From Bacteroidota bacterium (GTDB taxonomy: Bacteria > Bacteroidota > Bacteroidia > Bacteroidales > VadinHA17), in contig JADFUQ010000230.1 in NCBI GenBank assembly GCA_015222065.1, positions 1 through 25,764 of the forward strand: a stretch of DNA of 25,764 nt, given 5' to 3'. Below, one piece after another: positions 1 through 8,959 of the stretch. The notes under the pieces are model-generated. The model saw only the letters and a program-made list of their open reading frames with translations. It did not search any database and was not told the DNA's origin. Position 1 is the first letter of the stretch; every line of letters starts with the position of its first letter. Position numbers and translations under genes: made by a program.

Positions 1-165
1 AAATAGTAAATAACAAATAGCAAATTACAAAAAACAAATAATATCCAAATATCAATTACCAAATGACCGAAACTGTTTTGATAATTGAATTTTTGAATAT
101 TGTAATTTATTTGCAATTTGGTGCTTGTTTTTTGTGATTTTTACTATTTACTTAAACTTTCTTTT
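1..165. repeat. AT-rich imperfect inverted repeat
   Basis: The left arm (about 1-72) is built of AAATA/ACAAATA words. The right arm (about 77-165) reads as its approximate reverse complement, for example TCAATTA at 52-58 against TAATTGA at 82-88, and AAATAGTAAA at the left edge against ACTATTTACTT at the right. The right arm carries CAATTTGGTGCTTG. The two arms could form a long weak hairpin. No coding potential is seen. The element may extend to the left of the window. Function is unknown; it could be a dispersed repeat or a bidirectional terminator region ahead of pyk. Confidence 0.55.
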
Positions 166-205
166 TTATAGACGGACTCTAATTTATTAAAAACATTTAT
201 AGCTT

Positions 206-1642
206 ATGATTCGTAAGAAAACGAAAATTGTTGCGACTATTTCCGATAAGAAATGCGATGTTGAATTGCTTAGGAAACTGCATGATGCGGGAATGAATGT
301 AGTAAGGATCAATACAGCACATCAGTCACCGGACGATTCTATTAAGGTGATAAATAATGTAAGAGAAGTATCTGAAAAGATTGCAATTCTGCTCGATACC
401 AAAGGGCCGGAGGTTCGAACAAACACATCTGAGTTGGATATGAAGGTAACGCAGGGTCAGAGAATTAAGATCAAAGGTAATCCTGCAATGGAATCTAACA
501 ATGAGTGTTTGTATGTTTCATATGAGGGGTTTGTGGGTGACGTTCCTGAAGGGAGTAATGTACTTGTTGATGATGGAGATATTGAGTTAAAGGTAGTGGA
601 GAAAAATAAAGATGCTTTATTGTGCGAGGTCTGCAATAGCGGGATAATTAAAAGTCGTAAAAGTGTAAATGTCCCGAAGGTATCTATGAATCTCCCGTCT
701 CTTAGCAACAAGGACAGGATGTATGTACATTTTGCTGTAGAAAACAATCTGGATTTTATTGCCCATTCGTTTGTAAGGAGCAAAGAAGATGTCAGGGAGA
801 TACAAGAGATACTTGATAAACATAAAAGTCCGATAAAGATAATTGCCAAGATCGAAAATCAGGATGGGGTGGATAATATTGATGAGATACTGGAAAATGT
901 TTATGGAATAATGGTAGCAAGAGGTGATCTTGCTATTGAAGTTCCCTATGAAAAGATACCAGGTGTGCAAAATATGATTGTCCGGAAATGTATTGCCCTA
1001 AGAAAACCGGTGATTATTGCAACCCAAATACTTCATTCTATGATACATAATCCCAGACCTACACGGGCTGAGATAAGTGATATTGCTAATTCTATTTACG
1101 GTCAGACTGATGCTGTAATGCTTAGTGGCGAAACAGCTTATGGAAAATATCCTGTCCGGTCGGTTGAAACTATGACCAGGGTCGCTATACAGGCTGAGCA
1201 GGATAAGGAGGAATTCTATGAAGCACCAACTATTCCTTTAAGCACCGAAATTTCCGGATATCTTTCCAAGTCGGCAGTAAAAGCATCAATTAGACTAAAT
1301 GCCGGTGCAATTATTGCTGATACCATTAAAGGAAACACTATCAGGAACCTTGCCGGTTTCAGAGGTAAAAAAACAGTGTTTGCCCAGTGCTATTCAAAAA
1401 AAACCATGCGTGAACTTGCCCTTTCGTACGGAGTGGATGCTCATTATATGGAACTGGAAGATACTTCGCGTGAATTTTTTATTGATAACGCCCTGGATGC
1501 ACTTACCGGTAACGGAATGATCACCGAAAAAGACCTGGTTGTTGTTCTGGCAGGAAACTTTGGTCCCGGACCAGGTGCTTCCTATATTGAGATAACCAGT
1601 GCAGAAAACCTGCGATCAGGCGATCTGCCTGAAATTCATTAG
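206..1642 (+). CDS. pyk: Pyruvate kinase
   Basis: Cytosolic enzyme of the last step of glycolysis: phosphoenolpyruvate + ADP to pyruvate + ATP. The 478-aa length is normal. Visible hallmarks are the N-terminal TKIVATIS strand with the substrate-binding RIN (R34, N36), the B-domain 'lid' after DTKGPEVRT, the catalytic lysine region IIAKIEN (K215, E217), the metal/phosphate region VARGDLAIE (D241), and the signature TRAEISDIANSIYGQTDAVMLSGET cut here to its key residues T-R-A-E and S-G-E-T. A C-terminal domain ends in NFGPGPGASYIEI. The usual NFSHG and IGPAS motifs are replaced by NTAHQ and ISDKK, a variant I associate with Bacteroidota enzymes. It ends 7 bases from a convergent gene, so there is little room for a separate terminator. 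No clear TAnnTTTG promoter was found upstream. Confidence 0.97.
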   Translation: MIRKKTKIVATISDKKCDVELLRKLHDAGMNVVRINTAHQSPDDSIKVINNVREVSEKIAILLDTKGPEVRTNTSELDMKVTQGQRIKIKGNPAMESNNECLYVSYEGFVGDVPEGSNVLVDDGDIELKVVEKNKDALLCEVCNSGIIKSRKSVNVPKVSMNLPSLSNKDRMYVHFAVENNLDFIAHSFVRSKEDVREIQEILDKHKSPIKIIAKIENQDGVDNIDEILENVYGIMVARGDLAIEVPYEKIPGVQNMIVRKCIALRKPVIIATQILHSMIHNPRPTRAEISDIANSIYGQTDAVMLSGETAYGKYPVRSVETMTRVAIQAEQDKEEFYEAPTIPLSTEISGYLSKSAVKASIRLNAGAIIADTIKGNTIRNLAGFRGKKTVFAQCYSKKTMRELALSYGVDAHYMELEDTSREFFIDNALDALTGNGMITEKDLVVVLAGNFGPGPGASYIEITSAENLRSGDLPEIH

Positions 1643-1649
1643 AAGTTTT

Positions 1650-2063
1650 TTATTTTACAGTCCAGGCTATGATTGAAGCTGGGAGAATGTGAGAAAAATA
1701 TAGCATTCCTCCTGCAAGTATCACACTTACCTGAAGTTCGGCAAGTGAGTACAAATAAAATGTGACCACGGCAATAACAGTGAAAATGCCGTATGCATAT
1801 CTCAGAGAATGTGATGTAATTTGTAACTCTCTTTCATCCAGCTTGCTTACCGGCATATGATTAAATTGCCAAATGCGGGTTGTGAAGTATGTAAGTATTA
1901 AGCTGGATAATAGTAGTATAAATGAAACTATCCCGGCTATTATCATTGTGTTGCTCCAATGAGAATTACTACAAAATTCCCAGATAACCACAGAACCTGC
2001 CAGTCCGAAGTAATTGATTACCACACCGGTTCTAATTCTTTTTTTTGAATAAGATGTTTTCAT
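1650..2063 (-). CDS. Small membrane protein paired with XRE regulator
   Basis: A 137-aa protein with a basic N-terminus and about four hydrophobic segments (roughly residues 13-30, 38-60, 90-108 and 112-134). Between the second and third lies a charged loop with KLDERE. A D-E-R-E motif in a small multi-pass protein next to an XRE regulator resembles DUF2178-type membrane proteins, but this is a family-level resemblance only. Its ATG overlaps the stop of the upstream regulator (TAATG), so the two are almost surely one transcript with coupled translation. Biochemical function is unknown; the pair may work as a regulator plus membrane partner. Confidence 0.75.
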   Translation of the reverse strand: MKTSYSKKRIRTGVVINYFGLAGSVVIWEFCSNSHWSNTMIIAGIVSFILLLSSLILTYFTTRIWQFNHMPVSKLDERELQITSHSLRYAYGIFTVIAVVTFYLYSLAELQVSVILAGGMLYFSHILPASIIAWTVK

Positions 2064-2323
2064 TATTGTTTTTTTGTTTGGATACTTTTATGCAGTTCCT
2101 CGCTAATTGGTATTTGTGGCTGAGTAGAAAAAATAAAATCTACAGGAAACCTGAATACTTCACTCACGCGGAAAGCAAGGTCGAGACTTGGATTGTATTC
2201 TGCACGTTCAAGGTATCCGATGGTTTGAAAATTTACACCTGTTTTTTCTGCCAGTTCTTTCCGGGACATACCCCTTTCATGACGCAGAAGAGCAATCCTG
2301 TTATATATTTTTCTCGATTTCAT
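2063..2323 (-). CDS. XRE-family (Cro/C1-type) transcriptional regulator
   Basis: An 86-aa DNA-binding protein. Residues about 8-62 form the HTH_3 fold: RIALLRHERGMSRKELAEKT, then GVNFQTIGYLERAEYNPSLD, then a helix ending in FRFPVDFIF. The N- and C-terminal extensions are short, as in single-domain regulators. It is the first gene of a two-gene operon with a small membrane protein. A TATATTTG -7 box lies only 4 bases before the ATG, and a 14-bp palindrome lies just upstream, so autoregulation is plausible. Target genes cannot be read from the sequence. Confidence 0.9.
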   Translation of the reverse strand: MKSRKIYNRIALLRHERGMSRKELAEKTGVNFQTIGYLERAEYNPSLDLAFRVSEVFRFPVDFIFSTQPQIPISEELHKSIQTKKQ

Positions 2324-2360
2324 ACTACAAATATAACAAGATATTGTAAAGATACAACAT
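2324..2360 (-). promoter_or_regulatory. Near-leaderless promoter with operator-like palindrome
   Basis: On the minus strand TATATTTG (2335 down to 2328) matches the Bacteroidota -7 box TAnnTTTG, and it is only 4 bases from the ATG at 2323, so the mRNA would start at or near the start codon. A GTTG, weakly like TTTG, lies 19 bases upstream of the box. A 14-bp palindrome TTGTATCTTTACAA (2344-2357) sits between the two boxes and is a candidate operator for the XRE protein. Confidence 0.5.
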
Positions 2361-2410
2361 ATTATGGTAAAAACATTACATTTTTACATTTCGGCTTGTG
2401 TCAAAAGAAA

Positions 2411-2486
2411 TAGTGGAATAATGGAATAGTGGATTTTAGATTTTAGTAACTCTTACTCTTAACTTTTAACTCTTAACTCTTCCTTA
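2411..2486 (-). repeat. Low-complexity purine-rich tract 3' of the permease
   Basis: On the minus strand, directly after the permease stop, the sequence is a run of degenerate AGAGTTAA/AGTTAAAAG words. On the plus strand it reads ACTCTTAACTCTTAACTTTT-like. No hairpin with a T-run is seen. It belongs to the gene-oriented purine-rich tracts found 3' of several genes in this window. Confidence 0.45.
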
Positions 2487-2488
2487 CA

Positions 2489-3655
2489 TTATTCAACTTT
2501 CATATGCCGTGCTTTGAAAGCCCAAATACCAATAAGAAAATAAATTATTGTCAGCAGGACTACTACAATAATTTCAGGAACGACATCTTTCAGTCCCATA
2601 TCAAGAATCAAAATTTTTCTGAGTGCAATAATGGCGTGACTTGGGGACATTAATCCCGGTAATGTAACTGAATATCCGGCGATAGTGAAAAGCTCCTTTG
2701 CCTCAAAAGGAAATGCAGCTCCTGTAAAGAACATAAACAGGAACAGGGGAAAATTGCCAACAATTAATACCTCACTCACTGTTTTTGTTATAGCAGCCAG
2801 AATAAGACTAAAAGCAATTATTGAAATGCTGGTTAAAACAGCTATTAGTAATAAGCTCCCGAAGGAACCTCTGAAATCAAATCCCAGCAAATGTGCAATG
2901 ATTCCGGTTAACAGAACAGAAATAAGACCAACAACGATCTGAACAATACTTACACCTGATAAGAACTCAAAAGCCGTAATTTTAGACAGTTTTAGTCTGA
3001 TTATAGTTTTTTGTTCCACTTCAGTAACTATGGCAACAGTAGCTGAAAACATTAACATGATAATAGAGAGAATAAGTATCCCCGGTACTACAAGATCAAA
3101 ATCATTAATACTGCCTGAGAAACCAAGGCTTGTTTCTTTTATTTTTATTGGTTCGTTCTCTTGTGTTAATTCTTGCATATATTGATTAAGGATCTCGTTG
3201 GCCCAGATTGCACTGACCATGTAATTAATGTTAGTAAGATCACCAATAAATTCAATTTCTGCATTTATGGTATCATTAGCCATATCCGGATTATGGATTA
3301 CTTCGGAAAAATTTTCGGGAATTATTACCAGGGCATCTGTCTTTTGAGTTCTAAGCCTTTTGAGTGCTGTATGCTTATTGTCTGACTTAGTAATTGACAA
3401 TGGTATTTCTGGTGTGCCATTTTGAAACTCTTCAGCACTCTGAACCAACAAATCCCCATAGTTTATTCTAGCTCCCATTGTTTGGATTCCGTTATCCTGA
3501 TTCAGTATTAACAAATCATAATGAGGCTTGCTGGATTCAATGATCAGATAATAAATAAATACGAAGAAAGGAGCCATGGATACGGTAAGTATTAAGATCC
3601 AGAAGTTCCGGATCTGCTCCCTGGTACATTTATTTATAACACTTAGAAGCTTCAT
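2489..3655 (-). CDS. ABC-2 type transporter permease
   Basis: A 388-aa inner-membrane permease of the ABC-2 exporter class. One N-terminal membrane segment (about residues 17-38) is followed by a large extracytoplasmic domain (about 40-185). Five more hydrophobic segments follow from about 187 to 382, including the conserved core after VVPGILIL. This 1+5 layout with a big periplasmic loop is typical of YhhJ/LinK-like exporters. It starts inside the stop of the ATPase gene (TAATG), so the two subunits are translationally coupled. The substrate is unknown: such pairs export drugs, lipids or polysaccharide parts, and nothing nearby decides between these. Confidence 0.88.
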   Translation of the reverse strand: MKLLSVINKCTREQIRNFWILILTVSMAPFFVFIYYLIIESSKPHYDLLILNQDNGIQTMGARINYGDLLVQSAEEFQNGTPEIPLSITKSDNKHTALKRLRTQKTDALVIIPENFSEVIHNPDMANDTINAEIEFIGDLTNINYMVSAIWANEILNQYMQELTQENEPIKIKETSLGFSGSINDFDLVVPGILILSIIMLMFSATVAIVTEVEQKTIIRLKLSKITAFEFLSGVSIVQIVVGLISVLLTGIIAHLLGFDFRGSFGSLLLIAVLTSISIIAFSLILAAITKTVSEVLIVGNFPLFLFMFFTGAAFPFEAKELFTIAGYSVTLPGLMSPSHAIIALRKILILDMGLKDVVPEIIVVVLLTIIYFLIGIWAFKARHMKVE

Positions 3656-4647
3656 TATCTTAATTTTCTCCCTGTAAAGTAAATAAATACATCTTCCAGG
3701 GTGTTTTCCCTTAGTCTTATTTCCTTAACTTTATTTCCATGATTATTGATGATCTCAGTAATCCCGGGAATCAGTCCGATTAACCCTTTTGACTTGATTA
3801 TTAATACTTTTTCACTAAATTTTACCTGTTTACAAAGTTTTTTTAAGGAATTAACCATTTCATCAGCGCGTTGAAATTTCTCTGTTTCAAGTATGATCTC
3901 GACAAGATCTCCTTTCCCAATTGACTTCTTGAGCCATGAAGGCGTATTCAGACTTAATAATCTCCCATGGTCAATTATTGCAACTCTGTCAGACAGCCTG
4001 TCCGCTTCATCCATATTATGAGTAGTAAGAATGATGGTTTTATCACGTTTAAGACTCTTTATGAAATCTCTAACCAGAACACGGCTCTGAGGATCTAATC
4101 CTGCTTCGGGTTCATCAAGAACAAGGATTTCCGGATCATGTATTAATGCCATGCAGATATTTAACCGTCTTTTCATCCCGCCCGATAACTTATTTGCAAG
4201 AACATTTGATTTTTCTTTTAGCCCCATCATCTCTAAAAGTTCAGTTGTTCTTTTTTTAGATAAGCCGGCTGAAAGTTCATACATCCTACCCATGAAATGT
4301 AGCTGTTCCCGGCAGGTGAGTTTAGTCCAGAATATATTTTCCTGTGGACAGATACCAATCTGTGCCCGGATGTTGGTATTATTTTGGTTTAAATAATTTT
4401 GAAAAATTATCTTTCCACCGGATGGTTTGGATAGACCACATATCATATTTATTGTAGTTGTTTTTCCGGCGCCATTTGGACCAAGAAAACCAAAAACTTC
4501 ACCCTGAAATATCCGGAGATCAAGATTATCAACAGCAACCAGGTCGCCAAATCTTTTTGTAAGATGTGAGATATTAATTACTGTATTAAAATCTTCGGCC
4601 TGGTTAGTATTCACTATTTTTGCTTTAGTTAGAATACTTTTAAGCAA
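3655..4647 (-). CDS. ABC transporter ATP-binding protein
   Basis: ATPase partner of the adjacent ABC-2 permease. It has Walker A GPNGAGKTT (about residues 56-64), a Q-loop near PQEN, the signature LSGGMKRRL (154-162), Walker B ILVLDEPEAGLDP (174-186) and the switch histidine in TTHNMDEAD (H210). A C-terminal extension of about 90 residues is normal for drug/ABC-2-type ATPases. No ATG lies between the upstream in-frame stop and Walker A, so the start must be non-ATG: TTG at 4647 or GTG at 4614 (shortening by 11 codons). The ABC domain itself begins near TVINISHLTKRFG, which either start would include. Confidence 0.92.
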   Translation of the reverse strand: MLKSILTKAKIVNTNQAEDFNTVINISHLTKRFGDLVAVDNLDLRIFQGEVFGFLGPNGAGKTTTINMICGLSKPSGGKIIFQNYLNQNNTNIRAQIGICPQENIFWTKLTCREQLHFMGRMYELSAGLSKKRTTELLEMMGLKEKSNVLANKLSGGMKRRLNICMALIHDPEILVLDEPEAGLDPQSRVLVRDFIKSLKRDKTIILTTHNMDEADRLSDRVAIIDHGRLLSLNTPSWLKKSIGKGDLVEIILETEKFQRADEMVNSLKKLCKQVKFSEKVLIIKSKGLIGLIPGITEIINNHGNKVKEIRLRENTLEDVFIYFTGRKLR

Positions 4648-4726
4648 ACAACTTCCCTGTCTGAGTTTTTTTGACTCAATTATGAAGTATAACCAAAACT
4701 AATACTTTTCCTGTAAGAAACCTTCT

Positions 4727-5146
4727 TTACCGCCACAAATTCAGGATTGCAGCCATAACAATGAGCATTACAACCCGGTATCCTGCCTGGATCAGGAAAA
4801 GCTTTTTTGACCAGCCATTATATAGGTAATCAGATAACATGTTAGTAGCCATGAAGAAAATTCCCACCAATAATCCTAAAAGGGCAGCACCCTGTACAGA
4901 TGTAATATCCAAACCGATAATCAACACTTCCAGTGAAAAAGCAATGATCAGAGTTAGGATGATGGTTACAATCATTGGTACTAAAGGACCGGAAATATCC
5001 TCTTTTTTCAGTCCCAGTTCTTTCATCCATGCATTACCGAATAACGGTGTTGCATACCAGAGAGCTCCAAGTAAAAATCCGGCAATAGTTGCTGTTACCA
5101 CTGCCAGGTAATGAATTTCTTTCAGATAAATCGCAGGGTCTAACAT
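4727..5146 (-). CDS. DUF1761 family membrane protein
   Basis: A 139-aa integral membrane protein with four hydrophobic segments (about residues 11-32, 57-80, 83-103 and 117-137). The N-terminal pattern HYLAVVTATIAGFLLGALWY followed by PLFGNAWMKELG is the recognisable DUF1761 hallmark. Its role is not known. It lies 79 bases upstream of the ABC ATPase on the same strand and may be cotranscribed with it. No promoter match was found upstream. Confidence 0.8.
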   Translation of the reverse strand: MLDPAIYLKEIHYLAVVTATIAGFLLGALWYATPLFGNAWMKELGLKKEDISGPLVPMIVTIILTLIIAFSLEVLIIGLDITSVQGAALLGLLVGIFFMATNMLSDYLYNGWSKKLFLIQAGYRVVMLIVMAAILNLWR

Positions 5147-5334
5147 AATAAATGGTGTATTGATTTAGAGTAAATTTCCGAAAAAAAAATAAAAAGATGA
5201 AATTTTCCTGATACTTTGCCCGATTTTTGCAGTAAATTGGACATACTTGTAATAAAAATAGTTACCGGGATAAGGAATTCGATAACGTCGGGAGAAATGT
5301 AAACTAAATGTAACAATAAAAAAAGAAAAACGGA

Positions 5335-5832
5335 ATGATAACAACCGGTCAATTGCTTTTATTCTTTTTACTGGCATTTCACCCCGTCCATGTTTCTGTA
5401 ACAAGCATGGAGTATAACAAAGGGGAAAATATTTTCCTTGTGTCATTTAAGGTTTTTACTGATGATTTTGAAACTATTGTTGAGAGAAAATATGGTGTGG
5501 ACCTGAACCTGGGAAAGGAGGATGAACTTAAGAATGCCGATGAATATTTTAACCGTTATTTCAGGGAATCATTCAATTTTATGGTTAATGGAGAAGAGCT
5601 GAAAGAACCGGTTTTTTTAGAGAAAAAAATAAATGATATTGCCGTTTGGTTATACTACAGGTATCCTATTTCAGGCAATGTGGAGGAGGTAGAGATAAAG
5701 AATATTATTATGTTGGATATGTTCAGGGATCAGAGTAACTTGTTGATATTCAAATATAATAATTTTGAAAAAGGATTTATTTTCGACAGGGAAAAGGTTA
5801 AAATTCAGTTTCAACCAGGCAAAAATAGTTGA
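5335..5832 (+). CDS. DUF6702-like exported protein
   Basis: A 165-aa protein with a hydrophobic N-terminus (residues about 5-17, LLLFFLLAFHP) that is probably a signal peptide, followed by HVSVTSMEYNKGENIFLVSF. This H-P-x-x-V-S-x-T-x-x-x-Y-N start and the length match the DUF6702 family of Bacteroidota, whose function is unknown. The C-terminal half looks beta-rich with a closing FEKGFIFDREKVKIQF. It is followed by a purine-rich tract and an ACTCGTAAC repeat before the T9SS cargo gene. Confidence 0.7.
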   Translation: MITTGQLLLFFLLAFHPVHVSVTSMEYNKGENIFLVSFKVFTDDFETIVERKYGVDLNLGKEDELKNADEYFNRYFRESFNFMVNGEELKEPVFLEKKINDIAVWLYYRYPISGNVEEVEIKNIIMLDMFRDQSNLLIFKYNNFEKGFIFDREKVKIQFQPGKNS

Positions 5833-5960
5833 GTGGTTGAGTAAGTTGAGTAAGGAGGAAGAATGAAGAAGTGAGAAGTGAGTGAACTCGTAACTCGTAA
5901 CCCGAAACTCGTAACACTTTGGAAGAATGTAGAATATTGAATGTAAAATAAAGAAGTAGG
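5833..5960 (+). repeat. Purine-rich tract plus ACTCGTAAC repeat element (copy A)
   Basis: Immediately after the stop comes GTGGTTGAGTAAGTTGAGTAAGG-like sequence (purine-rich on the coding strand), then four degenerate AACTCGTAAC/AACCCGAAAC units at about 5884-5914 and a CACTTTGGAAGAATG tail. The same unit array occurs at 24416-24450 (+) and 16016-16049 (-). No coding potential. Confidence 0.7.
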
Positions 5961-6052
5961 AAGAGGTGAGTAAGGTGAGTAAGAAAATGCTTAACTTCGT
6001 TCAATAGAGTTTGTGTAAAATTCAGGTGTGTTATTATGATAGAATATAGAAG

Positions 6053-8680
6053 ATGTTAGATTTAAGGAGAATAGTAGCAATATTACTTATAGTCTTAATT
6101 GTTTCTGTAAAAGGTTTTGCAACTCACAACAGGGCAGGAGAGATTACCTACAGGCAGATATCTGATCTGACTTTTGAATTAACAATTACCACTTTTACTT
6201 TTACACTTAGTGCTGCCGATCGTGATGAACTGATGGTGGATTGGGGGGATAATACTACTTCAATTGCACCAAGGGTTGAAGAGGTTTTGCTTCCTAATTT
6301 CTACAAACGCAATAAATATATTAAGGAACACACATTTCCGGGCCCCGGAGTGTATGAGATCATTGTTCAGGACCCAAACAGAAATTGGGGGGTACTTAAT
6401 ATTCCCAATTCGGTAACTGTGATTTTTTGCCTGAAGACCACGATGATGATCAATCCTTCGGTTGGATATAATAACACACCGGTCTTGTTAAATCCGCCTA
6501 TAGACAAGGCAGCGATAGGCCGTGTTTTTATTCATAATCCTGCAGCCTACGATCCAGATGGTGATAGCATTTCATACAGCCGGACAATATGCCTGCAAGA
6601 GAACGGAGAGCCAATAGAAGGTTATACTTTCCCACCGGCAAGTGATACACTTTACGTTGATCCGGTAAGCGGTGATTATGTATGGGATGCACCGGTTGAT
6701 TCAGGCAAGTTCAATATTGCCATGAATATTGAAGAATGGAGAAAAGGTATTAAAATTGGGAATATTGTACGTGATATCCAGGTAGAAGTATATAATACAA
6801 CGAATAATCCACCTGAAAACCAGGAATTGACAGACTATTGTGTTGAGGCAGGGACAGTTGTTGAATTTGATCTTATTAGTACTGATATTGATGGTGACAG
6901 TATTATTCAAATAGCCAACGGCGGACCACTAATTGTTGAAGAAAGTCCGGCTGAGTTTTTTTATATATCTTCTGGCACAGGCTTGAGTGTATCGAGGTTC
7001 AGGTGGCAAACTACCTGTGAGCATGTCAGGGAACGGGTATACCATGTTGTTTTTAAGTCTGAAGATACTAACCGGCAGTTAAGTCTGGTGGATATTGACA
7101 ATATGGCGATAAGGGTAATTGGCCCTGCTCCCGAGGGTTTGTCGGCTTACCCTTCCAGTAATTCAATCAGTCTGATATGGAATAAAAGTATATGTACAAA
7201 TGTTACCGGTTACAGGGTATATAGGAAAAACGGGGTTTCGGGATTTATCCCTGATTCGTGCGAGATTGGTTTACCTCCGGATATTGGTTATGAGGCTATT
7301 GGAGAAACTGAGTCTGTGGAGGATACTATGCTTCTTGATAACAACAGTGGTATAGGATTGATGAAGGGTACCGAATATTGTTATATTGTTGTAGCGTTAT
7401 TCCCCGATGGAACTGAAAGTATTGCATCCGAAGAGTATTGTTCTGTTCTTGTCCAGGGAACTCCCCTGATCACTAATGTAAGTATCACTGAAACAGACGA
7501 GAGTAATGGATCCATATATATTGCATGGGCTAAACCAAAGAATCTTGACACTATACCCGCAAATGGACCATATGAGTACAATATATTCAGGTCGCCGGGA
7601 ATCTGGGGCGAGAATTATTCATTGATAGGAACAATAAATACTGTTGATCTGGATGATACTACATTCGTTGATGAACCTGTTAATACAGCAGGTTTCAACT
7701 ATTCGTACAAAATTGAGTTGTATAACGATGAAGGAGGGAGCCGGTTTCTTATCGGATCAGGAGAAGCATCATCTCTCGGAATGGATATTGAACCGGCTGA
7801 CGAAAAACTCTCGTTACGCTTAATAAAGAATGTGCCATGGGTTAACATGGAGTATGTGATTTACCGTCAGGATGATACAGGTATGAGTTTTGACTCGGTA
7901 GGGGTTACTTCTGATTCTCTGTTTATTGATTATGGACTTGAAAATGGAAAAACTTATTGTTACCTCGTTAAAAGTATTGGTACCTATAACCGTCCCGGTA
8001 TCCTGGATCCATTAATTAATTACTCTTATGAAAAATGTGGTATTCCTGTTGATAATGAACCTCCCTGTCCGCCTGATTTAAATGTATCTTCAAATTGTGA
8101 CAGTCTTTATAACGAGTTGACCTGGAATTTGCCGGTACCGGGATCGGGATGTCCGGATGATGTGGCTAATTATAAGATATTTTACAAGCCAACTCTCAAG
8201 GAAGATCTGGAATTTATTCATACAGTTGAATCGCCACTAGATACTGTTTTCAGACACTATCCTGACTTCACCATGGCAGGTTGTTATGCAATATCAGCTG
8301 TTGATTCAACAGGGAATGAAAGTGAACTTTCATCACCTGTAATATGCGTTGATACATGTAATTATTATGAGATACCAAATGTTTTTACACCCAATAATGA
8401 TAGTTATAATGATATTCTCCGTGCAAGGACCACTGATTTTGTTATTAGGGTTGATATGAAAATTTACAGTCGTTCCGGAAGCCTGGTTTATGAGACTTCT
8501 GATCCGTATATAAATTGGGATGGAAGGTATAATGGAAAATATGTTACACCAGGTATTTACTATTATCATTGTGATGTTTATGAGAACAGGATTACCGGAG
8601 TTGAAACAAGACATTATTCAGGGTTTATTCATGTAATAACAGAAAAAGATGCCAGGTTGCCGGGGGAAGGGAAGAAGTAG
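6053..8680 (+). CDS. Secreted T9SS cargo protein with gliding-motility-type C-terminal domain
   Basis: An 875-aa large exported protein. The signal peptide is residues 1-23 (LLIVLIVSVKGFA), followed by THNRAGEITYRQI, a start common in Bacteroidota surface proteins. The middle (about 350-780) holds several Ig/FN3-like modules, seen as repeated beta patterns such as GYRVYRKNG, YNIFRSPG, EYVIYRQDD and NYKIFYKPT. The C-terminus (about 788-861) is the gliding motility-associated domain (TIGR04131 type): PNVFTPNNDSYND, then MKIYSRSGSLVYE, then WDGRYNGKYVTPGIYYY. This domain directs secretion through the type IX system to the cell surface or outside. The last residues (PGEGKK) are already encoded by the beginning of the purine-rich tract. 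The substrate or adhesion partner is unknown. Confidence 0.92.
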   Translation: MLDLRRIVAILLIVLIVSVKGFATHNRAGEITYRQISDLTFELTITTFTFTLSAADRDELMVDWGDNTTSIAPRVEEVLLPNFYKRNKYIKEHTFPGPGVYEIIVQDPNRNWGVLNIPNSVTVIFCLKTTMMINPSVGYNNTPVLLNPPIDKAAIGRVFIHNPAAYDPDGDSISYSRTICLQENGEPIEGYTFPPASDTLYVDPVSGDYVWDAPVDSGKFNIAMNIEEWRKGIKIGNIVRDIQVEVYNTTNNPPENQELTDYCVEAGTVVEFDLISTDIDGDSIIQIANGGPLIVEESPAEFFYISSGTGLSVSRFRWQTTCEHVRERVYHVVFKSEDTNRQLSLVDIDNMAIRVIGPAPEGLSAYPSSNSISLIWNKSICTNVTGYRVYRKNGVSGFIPDSCEIGLPPDIGYEAIGETESVEDTMLLDNNSGIGLMKGTEYCYIVVALFPDGTESIASEEYCSVLVQGTPLITNVSITETDESNGSIYIAWAKPKNLDTIPANGPYEYNIFRSPGIWGENYSLIGTINTVDLDDTTFVDEPVNTAGFNYSYKIELYNDEGGSRFLIGSGEASSLGMDIEPADEKLSLRLIKNVPWVNMEYVIYRQDDTGMSFDSVGVTSDSLFIDYGLENGKTYCYLVKSIGTYNRPGILDPLINYSYEKCGIPVDNEPPCPPDLNVSSNCDSLYNELTWNLPVPGSGCPDDVANYKIFYKPTLKEDLEFIHTVESPLDTVFRHYPDFTMAGCYAISAVDSTGNESELSSPVICVDTCNYYEIPNVFTPNNDSYNDILRARTTDFVIRVDMKIYSRSGSLVYETSDPYINWDGRYNGKYVTPGIYYYHCDVYENRITGVETRHYSGFIHVITEKDARLPGEGKK

Positions 8681-8830
8681 GTAGTAGGTAAGGAGGAAGA
8701 GGTGAGAGGTGAGAGATGAGAAGAAGAGAAGAAGAGAAGATGAGAAGGTGAGAAGGTGAGAAGAAGAGAAGATGAGAAGAAGAAAAGATGAGAAGAAGAG
8801 AAGGTGAGCGGTTAGAGATGAGTTGTGAGT
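8665..8830 (+). repeat. Long purine-rich (GAAGAG/GGTGAGAA) tract 3' of the T9SS gene
   Basis: About 160 bases almost free of pyrimidines except T in GTGAG and GATGAG words. The tract repeats GAGAAGAAGAG, GATGAGAAG and GGTGAGAAG many times. It starts within the last codons of the gene and continues after the stop. It is purine-rich on the coding strand. Reading frames within it on the other strand are low-complexity Ser/Leu artefacts. Confidence 0.75.
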
Positions 8831-8872
8831 GAAGTACATCCGGCGCAAGAAACAGAAGCAAGACATATAGAA

Positions 8873-8913
8873 AGACCTGCCAGAGTGCGCCTAAGGCGTT
8901 CCTGGCAGAGTCT
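8873..8913. repeat. REP-like two-stage hairpin
   Basis: A 41-base interrupted palindrome. The outer arms AGAC (8873-8876) and GTCT (8910-8913) pair. CTGCCAG (8877-8883) pairs with CTGGCAG (8902-8908), and the inner CGCC (8888-8891) pairs with GGCG (8895-8898) around a TAA loop. It is much more GC-rich than its surroundings and has no T-run, so it looks REP-like rather than a classic terminator. Confidence 0.65.
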
Positions 8914-8959
8914 GAAGGAAAAAGGAAAGAAGGTTGAAAGCTTATATTAGATTAAGAGC

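Noticed and set aside
2045..2413. Plus-strand reading frame over the XRE gene
   Set aside because: It is antisense to a clear HTH protein and has no recognisable features.
8618..8866. Minus-strand reading frames over the purine tract (Ser/Leu-rich)
   Set aside because: They are the reverse of GAAGAG repeats; low-complexity and opposite to the T9SS gene.
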